A stretch of 10,019 bases of DNA. Origin: Acanthamoeba lenticulata (Eukaryota > Discosea > Longamoebia > Acanthamoebidae). This document shows, one piece after another, positions 1 through 7,500 of this stretch (positions within the stretch are counted from its first letter, which is position 1; every line of letters begins with the position of its first letter). The position numbers were made by a program, and so were the translations under genes. The stretch spans positions 1-10,019 of the forward strand of contig NAVB01003032.1 of the NCBI GenBank assembly GCA_002179805.1, in the 5' to 3' direction. Below the pieces are notes generated by a model. The model ran no database searches. It was not told where the DNA came from and saw only the letters and a list, made by a program, of their open reading frames with translations.

Positions 1-10
1 GGGGGGGGGG
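1..10 (+). repeat. G10 homopolymer at window edge
   Basis: Ten G at the very start, seven bases before the presumed acceptor CAG (15-17) of the first exon. The run may extend further to the left. Confidence 0.9.
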
Positions 11-17
11 CACGCAG

Positions 18-837
18 GATCAACGAGGCTATGAGATGAGAATCGTGCGTGACCACTACGAGGGGGTGTTGCAGGCCAATCCCATCACATTCCTGCTCAA
101 GGAGATCTACATTCTTCATCGCATCAAGGGCGATCCATTCCAAGTCTGCCACGTCCTCCCGCTCGGTAAGCTTGGCTCTCCCCGGCTCCCCAAGCTGGCC
201 CATTATCTATACGCCAGAGTTTGACCGCTTGCGGAGATTGACGGGCTCACGATCGCGCCACGCACAGGGTCGCCGGAGAAGCACACGCGGCCCAACTTTG
301 GGCCCGGCAGCCCGGGCTCCTTCGGCTCGCCCGAGGAGGACTCGGCCCTCGGCCGCTCGGTGCTCATCGGCGGTACGTCTGGCGGTGGTGCAAGACTCGC
401 CCTCGGCGCGGCTCGTGCGCGTATGTCACTCACACACGTGCGGGGCGCGGAGCGGCGACGGACGGGTTGGCTGCTGCGCAGGCATCCCGCAGAAGCTGCA
501 GGAGTCGGTTGTGCGGGCGACCTTCAATGTTCTCGGCTTCCAGCCCAAGGATGTCGAAGTGCTCAAAAATCCCGATGGCGCGCGCCGTAGTTGTGCGGTT
601 GTGGAGTTGGCTACCGTGGCGGACGCCAAGCTCGTGATGGAGACGTTCAACGATGGCGTGGAGGCCCATCGCGCTGCCTTGACCGAGCTGGGGCTGCAGC
701 CCTCCTCGCTCTACCTGCGCCACATGCCGGATATGGTCTTCCCGGGAGCGCCTGGCGATTGTTGCTCGTCCCGCCACATACGGCGCGAGCACGTCGACCC
801 GCCCGAGGATTGGAACAACAACGATTCAGTTAAGTAG
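18..837 (+). CDS. RRM-like domain protein, 3' part of gene (3 exons, 5'-partial)
   Basis: Spliced coding sequence join(18..165, 268..372, 482..837), 202 visible residues plus a TAG stop at 835-837. Both junctions are GT-AG in phase 1 (donors GTAAGC and GTACGT; acceptors CACAG and CGCAG), and each joins a G to GG or GC to make Gly. The left edge looks like an acceptor (CACGCAG, 11-17), but an in-frame ATG at 36 means exon 1 could instead be the first coding exon. Residues from about 80 onward fit an RRM beta-alpha-beta-beta-alpha-beta order: strand 1 VLIGGIP (RNP2 position), helix ESVVRATFNVLGF, strand DVEVLK, strand RRSCAVVEL (RNP1 position), helix ADAKLVMETFN, strand SSLYLRHMP. The aromatic residues that normally stack on RNA in RNP1 and RNP2 are absent, so RNA binding is uncertain and protein binding is possible. 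The upstream ~50 residues (with ITFLLKEIYILHR) are not recognised. The last ~30 codons are the least certain. Confidence 0.6.
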
Positions 838-969
838 TGCCTTGTGAGCGCCCATGATCTTGGCGATAAGCCAAAATGCAATTAAAAACTCGTTGCCGGG
901 CAGCCCAAGAAAGAAAAGCAAAGGAAATAACAAAACTAGTGAAACAACTCAACGCAAAGGCCGAGCGAG
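838..969 (+). promoter_or_regulatory. A-rich intergenic spacer: gene 1 3' UTR and gene 2 5' UTR/promoter
   Basis: 132 bp between the stop of gene 1 and the start of gene 2. From about 870 it is markedly A-rich, unlike the C/T/G-rich introns around it. It holds ATTAAA at 881-886. A TGA at 940-942, in frame with the ATG at 970, argues for initiation at 970, which sits in a purine-rich context (GCGAGATGG: purine at -3, G at +4). No TATA box is visible. The alternative reading, an intron of 829-969 fusing the two genes, is discussed in the findings. Confidence 0.55.
881..886 (+). terminator. Candidate polyadenylation signal ATTAAA for gene 1
   Basis: The hexamer ATTAAA, a common variant of AATAAA, lies 44 nt after the TAG of gene 1 in an A-rich stretch. 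The position suits a short protist 3' UTR. Cleavage itself cannot be seen from sequence. Confidence 0.4.
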
Positions 970-1563
970 ATGGAGGCGCCCTCGGGGAAGAGGCCTGAGG
1001 GCCCGTCCTTGGGCAGGTCTGCGAATGGGGCGTACGTGATCCCTTTTCTCGACAACTCCTCGTCGGCGACCCCAGCATCGCCTAAAGTCTACCCCGTCGA
1101 CCACGACTACGTGGCTGCCACCCCCCGCCTGGGCATGCCACTGCGCGACGAGTACGAGGTAGTGGAAACAGAGTACGACATCTCAACCGACCCTCGCACC
1201 CACAGTCCCTCGCCCTCTACACCAACCGACCGAGCAGCTGCTGCTGCAACATCTGTTGCTGGCCCAACCGTTACAACCGCTACGACCACTGGGCAGCCGC
1301 GAACCGCCTCGCCACCCGCCCAGTCCGCGCCTTGCGCGTCGATCCCGCTGTCGCTGGAGCAGCAGGAAGGCGAGGATGCGCACGTGCTCGAGCAGGTGAG
1401 GCAGCTTGTGCTGGCCGAGAGGGACGAGGGCCTGTTGCTGCAGCTGTGCGTGCAGCACCTGCCCATCGACGCCGGCGGCGGTGCGGGCCTGCGCGAGGCC
1501 CTCATCAGGGCCGCCAGCACGGCCGATCTCCCGCGCCGGCTCTCTCTGCTGGCCGCCCTCCAG
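970..1563 (+). other. N-terminal exon: low-complexity leader then helical segment (residues 1-198)
   Basis: First coding exon of the large gene. Residues 1-130 are rich in Ser, Thr, Pro and Ala and look disordered (for example SPSPSTPTD). Residues about 131-198 become helical and charged, with Leu and Glu at regular spacing (LEQVRQLVLAERDEGLLLQL). No known N-terminal CLU domain (CLU_N) is recognisable. The exon ends in phase 0 at CAG|GTGCGA. Confidence 0.7.
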
Positions 1564-4500
1564 GTGCGAGACGTCTCGCGCCTGCGATCCCATGAGTGCG
1601 TGCGGGGCGGTTGACGGTCTGCGCGCGCAGAGGCGGGTGGAGCTGTCGCGCGCGTGGAACGAGCGCTTCCAGCGGGTGCTGCAGGAGCCCGACTCCATCG
1701 ACAAGTTCAAGAAACTCTCCAACTTGGCGCAGAACTTTGTCTTCACTGCTGAGCAGGTGCGACAAAAAGCCCTGGCGTGTAGAGTTGGCCTAGACAGGCT
1801 GATGGTCTTGGCGTTCATGAATGGTTTGTTACAACGTGACTGGCGGGGGGGGGGCAGTACGGGCGCATCATCATCGAAGAGTACTACCTGCCGCGCCACC
1901 AAAAGACGCTCAAGCCCGGTACGTCGCCTTATATTTAAATAGGTTTTTATTGTTCAATATATTGGGGGGAATTTTGGGGTTTCATTTCCTTCGCTTGACG
2001 GGCTCGCGTGGTGGGGCGTTGAGCGCAGTGGCCCTGGGCGGTCAGGCCGGCGGCGAGAAGTTCATCTGCTCCGGGTACGCCTGTCGGACGCGTCTACGTT
2101 GGCCCGGCCAAACGTTTGTTCCTCATCGCGCGCTCCTTCCGTGTGCATGTGTGCATGTATGTGGTGGTGCCGCCCGATTGCAGCATCCTCTTCAAGTTTG
2201 CGGCCGATACGGAGGCGGGCATGTACCGCGGCATGGAGGGCGCCATGAAGGCCGCCGGTGCGCCCCACCTCTCGCTCATCCACCCACCACGTCTTCCCCC
2301 GCTGTTGGGCATGGCTCACGTGACGCGCGTGCCTCGCCGCAGGCCACGAGCTGCAGGGCCTCATCAACTACTTCAACTGCAACATCGAGGGCCTCAACGT
2401 GCCCCTCGGTACGCTCACCACCACGTGTGCCGACGGGCCGTGACTGACCTTCTCGCCCTATTGGCGGGCACCGGGGCCGCAGTGGCGCTGATCGACTATC
2501 GCGGGTTCCGGCTGGTGGCCATCAGCCTCCTGCCCATCTCCAAGGAGACCATCATCTACGGCTGCGCCAATGGTACGCACTCTCTCTCTCTCTCTCGTTC
2601 TCCTTCGTTCACCCAGAACTCAAACGGTGAACGAACACCAGCGGGCAAGCCCGACATCAAGGTCTACACCAAGGAGCCTCGCTGCAACCAGCTCATGAAG
2701 CTCGCCGCCGAGAAGCTCCGCCTGAAAGAACACGTGCTCATCCCGCTTAGCCCTCCCCGGCTTGCACTCCTGCGCTAGGCTGACATGACTCGCGGCGCGC
2801 AGATCGCCGGCTCATGGCTGAGCTTTGGGAAGCTGCACGCCCCGGTCGACATCGAGGTCCATCGGGGCTACGACGGCCGCCTCTACATCGTCGACGCTGC
2901 GCGGGTGCGCCACATCTACTCCTCCTCCTCCTCCTCCGCCAAGCAAGCCTTGTTGTTCTCCCGAACCCGCCTCACGGGAGCGCTCGTGCAGGTGTTCCCG
3001 CCCGAGTTTCCGGAGGAGGGCCACCCGCATCGGATCTGGTTCCAGCTCCTGCGCCCGGAGCTGCTCGTGCGCTTCGACACGCCCCTCTCCAGCGACGCCT
3101 TCAGTGGCTTCGCGCGGCCCGACCCCCAGTGGCGGAGCAACAACAACGAGGTGACGCTCCCTCGTCCTCTTCTCTTCTCTTTTCTGACCGCCTCACAGAG
3201 GACCTTCGCCTCAATGCTCACCGCCAACCGTCAACGATGCATGTGGGGGATGGGTGTCCAGGTGCGCCGTGCGACGGAGCGGCTCTTCATGGAGGTGGTG
3301 CCGGACTTTGTGCGGGAGATGAAAGTCCGCCTCTTTGGCGAGAACTTTGCGCTCACGGTTGCGTTCCCACGTCCCCACTCATTGTGCCTCGCGTTTGTGA
3401 CGTGACCGGACGGCTCTCTCATTCGAAAGGGCGCACACACACACGCGCTCGCACGAACACAGGATGACGAGATTTCCCTGAGCGACATGTCCGACTTTTC
3501 GCCCCTGCGGCGAGTACGCCTTCCCCCTCTCTCTCTCTCTCTCTCTCTTGTCACAATCATGCGCGCGTGTGTCCGTGTGTCGGAATGGGGGCTCATCTCG
3601 CGATTTGGCTGGGGCGTCACGCACAGAGCATATTACAGCGGCGGATGGACATGGCCGAGCAGAAGAAGGGCGAGGGCTGGAAGGACATCCGCGAGCTCAT
3701 CGGCCAGTACAACATCACCCAGAACATGCACCGCGCCGGCATCAACATACGACACCTCGTCCGTGCCTCCGCTCTTTCGCTTGCAATCGGGGATCCATCA
3801 ACTCACCCCCCGTCGCGACGGTGCAGGGGCGCGTGCGGGCGCTGGTGCGGCATGTGGGCCTGCGCAGCTTCCTCCTCACGGAGATGGTGGCCCGGATGGC
3901 CAAGCAGATCCTCCGCCGCCGGTTCCGCGTGTACCTCAAGCCCAAGGAGGGCCTCAGCTCCTCCACGGTGCGTCCCTCCCCCCAGCGAGGCGCCATATTT
4001 ATTTATTTATTTGTTTTGCTTTTGTTTTGTTTTGTTTCGTCTCCGCTTGTGATGGCTGATGAACGATTCGATCCTCTCGTGGGGCAGAACGAAGTGGACG
4101 GCGAGATCTCGATGATCCAGGTGGTGGTCGACCTCTTCAACGAGATCCTCTGCACGGACTGCACCATGGACGACTATGGGAGCCAACAGCAGCAGCAGAC
4201 GCCCAAGCTCAAGCGGCGAAGGCGCAAGTCGACCCGCACTCGGTCGGGACGCACACTCCACGACGAGTGTTCCCCCGCCTCGTCCACCGCGCTTCAAGAC
4301 TCTGCGCCCAGGCCAAGCGCCTTGAGTGAAGTTTCGCCGGAAGGGGCGCGGCTGGCGGCCAGCGACGACGCGGAGTTGAGCTACCTTTCGGCCGAGGAAG
4401 TCCTCCGGGACATGCACAGCGCCAGCGCCGCCTCCGGCACTGTGGCGACGGTGACCGCCACTCCAGCCGCCTCGCTGCGCGCTGACGGGACGTACGACGC

Positions 4501-7500
4501 CGTGCCCCACGCCCCGCACGAAACGAACCCGTCCTGCCGCGCCGTGGCCGCGTCAGCGCCCGAGGAAGCGCCGACGACGGGCGACCTGCCCTACGACCTG
4601 CTCGCCGACGCCCTCGCTGCGGCCGCGCAGGGCGGTGGCAGCCCCGGCGCCAGGCCGCCTGCCGCCGCAGCGGCGCCGACAGAGATCACGTGCGGCTCCG
4701 AGGTAGCCAACCTGGACCAGTACGCCTACGACGACGTGGACGCTGTTTTCTCTCCCGCGAAGCCCATGCGCCGCGCGGGCGCCGGCGATAACGCCGAGCC
4801 ACCGCGGCCCGCGCCGGCTCCAATCAGCGAAGCCGCGGCTGCGGCGAGTTACAACGCCGATCCCAACAGCTGCGGCCCGGCACCCACAAGCGTCACCAAC
4901 AGTGGAGGGGCGCCGAGGCCGGTCAACGCGTACAACGGCGAGGCCGAGGCCGAGTCGGAGCAGCGTGTGGCCGCGGCCGGCTACAACGCCAATTCCAACC
5001 GCGCGGCCGAAGTCAACCGTAGCGCCGGCGGCGCCCCAGTGTCGCGTCGCACAGGCGCAAGCCTCACGGCAACGACGCCAGCGCCGCCGTCGGTGTCGGT
5101 GTCGGCGTCAGGCTCCGGGTTCCACGCGGCCGAGGCCGCCCTACGGGAGGGCAAGTTCTGGGACGAGGCGTGGAAGACGACATTCGAGGACAAGTTCTCG
5201 CTGGCGCTGGACAGCGTGGAGAAGACCCGCGGCCGGTTCCCGCTGGGCCACCCCAAGTGCCTCGCCAACGAGGTGCGCACCGACACGCCAGCGTCATGTC
5301 TCATGCACCTTTGTGCGTGCGGTTCGTCAATGTTCTCTGATCTGGGAGGGTGCGCGCAGGTGGACCTCAAGCTGGTGCTGCTGCGGATCAGCGAGATGTG
5401 CGGCGTGACGCTGCGCAAGGACACCCACGCGCTGCTCCAGGGTCCGCACCCTCTGGCCAGCGATTTCGAGGTAACGTCTTCTTTTGTTGCTGCTGTTTTT
5501 GATTTTGTCACTTGACCACGGATTGCTTGCTGGCTTGGTTTGTTGTGCGCTTCATCATGGCCACAGTTCGTGCCGGTCGACGTAGAGAGCATCACCTCAA
5601 CCGTACGGCGCTCCCTCCCCCCCTGAGGAAACCTTTCAAAACTCACGCGTGTGTTTCGTGCGTTCCTTGACGACGGCACGCATCCACGCATGGATCCCGC
5701 GGTGATGCGCGCCTACACAGGTGAAGCACTTTAACGTCGTGGACTTTAGCGAGGCGCAGGCGCTCCACCTGCGTGCACGCGAGAAGGGCAAGGGGCCGGA
5801 GCAGATGCGCCTCCTCGAGCTCTCCTCCCAGAAGTTTGAAAAGGCCCTCCAGTCGGCGCCCAACAACTTCGTGACGCTCTACCGCTTGGGCCGCGTCTGC
5901 GTCTGGCAGTCCAAGCTCCAATACGGTACCCTGTTTGTTTCTTTGTCTCCCTCGTGCTCTGCTCCCCCGCTTGGCCGTCTCCCTAGGCCGCGCTCCGAAT
6001 GGACTCTAACCCGACCGACGTCCTTGGTCATGATGGTGATGGTGATGGTGATGATGGTGCAAAAAGGCTACAAGCGCGAAGTCAAATTGCTGGAGGCGTA
6101 CGAGCACTTTTCGCGGTCGCTCGCCGTCCATCCCCTCTTCTCGCCCGCCCACTTTGAGCTCGGTTCGCCCCTCCCCCCCCCGGCGCTCGCTGCGCAGCTT
6201 CCTCGTCCCGACCAATGCGGCTGACCTGCGCACGCACGCACGCACGATGATCGCAGGGAAGGTGATGCTGAAGCTGGGCCTCCTCTATGGCGGCGGGTAC
6301 ATCAGCAAGCGGGGGGAGGACCGCGGCCGCGGCAGCAGCGGTGGCGCAAGCAACAACGGCTCGATGCCGGCCGGGGAGGAGCGGATCGACAAGATCAACC
6401 GCCAGAAGCAGCGGCAGAAGCGGCACGAGCTCATCCGCGAGAAGTTCCTCGAGGCCAACCGCGAGTTCAAAAAGGCCCTCGCCATCGACGCCCAGCACGG
6501 CCACGACACCCGCCGGTTCGATGCCAACAACGACGATGATGACGACGATGACGATGGCGATGACGATAATGATGACTACGACGGGGACACGGACAGTGGC
6601 AGCGACAACGACGAAGAGGAGGACGAAGAAGACGACGCCGACGCTCGTCGGCGCAAGGGCAGCCAAAGCACAGAAAGGCCGAAGCCCGCGGCATCCAAGC
6701 TGGTGTCGCTGCTGCTCCACATCGCGCGCCGCCACTACCAAAAGGCCATCTCGCCGCTGCCGATGCCGCCCTCCGGGCCACCCCCTCCCGCCTCTGCTGC
6801 GGGCCAGCAGGCCTCCTCGACCGCTACGGCGGCTCAGCCGACCGCGGAGGGAGCGCCGCCGCAAAAGGCCAAGAAGGCGGAGCGGTACTGGAAGGTGCTG
6901 GCCGCGCTGATCATCTGCGACGCCGTCCACGAGCACCTGCGGGGCCAGCAGCAGCAACCGTCGCCCGCTGCAGCTCGCGCCGCCGCCGTTCCGCCGGCGT
7001 CGCCGGCGTCGGCCACGCCGCGGAGCATGCTGCGCTATTCGCACAACGGACGGCCGATGGTCCGGGACGACTCGCGGTTCCTTTCGAGCCAATCGCTCCT
7101 GTTGCTGTCGTCTTCGCCGCGATCGGGTGCGGTCCCTCCCCTCCCCCCACAAAGCGCCCCCGCCCTGCCTGACAGCGCTCGCTGACCGGGTCATGCTGCC
7201 GACGGCAGGCGGGCGGGACGGGCAGCTGGAGAAGTGCATCGTCCTGTGGCTCGAGGCCATGACCGAGTACTACCGGCTCCTGACCCGCAAGCACTACTTC
7301 TGCTTCCTCACCGCTGTACGCCGCTTCACCCCCCCCCCCCCAAACCACAAATGGTCCCTGACGGAGGCGTATGTACATATGCCATGCGATTGGGGGGGGG
7401 GGAGCAGGGAGGCATGGCGACGGCGCTTCCCCACACGACGTCGGCGTGCGCCATCGAGATGTGCCAACTCGTACGCGCTTTCCGGCTTTCCATTTACTTT

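Larger units (their letters stand above)
1631..3967 (+). other. CLU-like core domain (residues ~199-610, exons 2-14)
   Basis: Thirteen small exons encode the most conserved part of the protein. Landmarks in order are: NERFQRVLQ and FVFTAEQYGRIIIEEYYLP (about 210-255); GILFKFAAD (about 276); AAGHELQGLINYFN and GLNVPL; ALIDYRGFRLVAISLLPIS (about 324-342); IIYGCAN; KLAAEKLRLKEH; IAGSW with HAPVDIEVHRGYDGRLYIVD (384-413); VFPPEFPEE (418-426); ELLVRFDTPLSSDAF; MHRAGINIRHLGRV (553-566); and EMVARMAKQILRR. This order (hydrophobic FKFA, DYRGFRL, DIE-H-G-DGR-Y, ARVFPPE, GIN-RHLG) is that of the CLU central domain followed by the eIF3-p135-like stretch of CLU/TIF31 proteins. Assignment is from motif memory, not a search. 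No catalytic activity is implied; the family acts in mitochondrial distribution and mRNA association. Confidence 0.75.
5360..6510 (+). other. TPR-like helical repeats following the CLU region (residues ~1006-1235)
   Basis: Exons 16-19 and the start of exon 20. Helix pairs with TPR spacing are visible: SSQKFEKALQSAPNNFVTLYRLG (about 1085-1107), EHFSRSLAVHPLFSPAHFELGKVMLKLG (about 1136-1162) and ANREFKKALAIDA (about 1221-1233). The pattern A/S-x-x-x-F-x-K/R-A/S-L-x-x-x-P is typical of TPR helix A/B boundaries. CLU family members also carry C-terminal TPRs, which fits the domain order. About three repeats are seen; the loop in exon 20 (about 1165-1200) interrupts them with a Gly/Arg-rich stretch. 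Confidence 0.65.

Noticed and set aside
1183..1902. Reverse-strand open frame (239 codons)
   Set aside because: It crosses forward exons and introns 1-3 without regard to their borders and has no recognisable motif.
4003..4040. Hydrophobic stretch IYLFVLLLFCFV as a membrane segment
   Set aside because: It is the translation of the AT-rich ATTT/TTTTG repeats of intron 14, flanked by a good donor and acceptor, not coding sequence in the model.
3548..4087. Forward open frame continuing upstream of exon 15 through intron 14 and beyond
   Set aside because: It reads exon 13 in the wrong frame. Exons 13-14 in their own frames encode conserved CLU motifs (GINIRHLG, EMVARMAKQIL), so only the part from 4088 is accepted here.
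4180..4200. CAG repeat as a mobile or expansion element
   Set aside because: Only about five Gln codons, and no flanking target-site duplication or terminal repeat.
6082..7260. Long reverse-strand open frame (392 codons)
   Set aside because: It lies antisense to the forward exon 20, is made of Arg, His, Val and Ile runs mirroring the GAY and GC repeats, and shows no domain. GC-rich coding DNA commonly gives such shadows.
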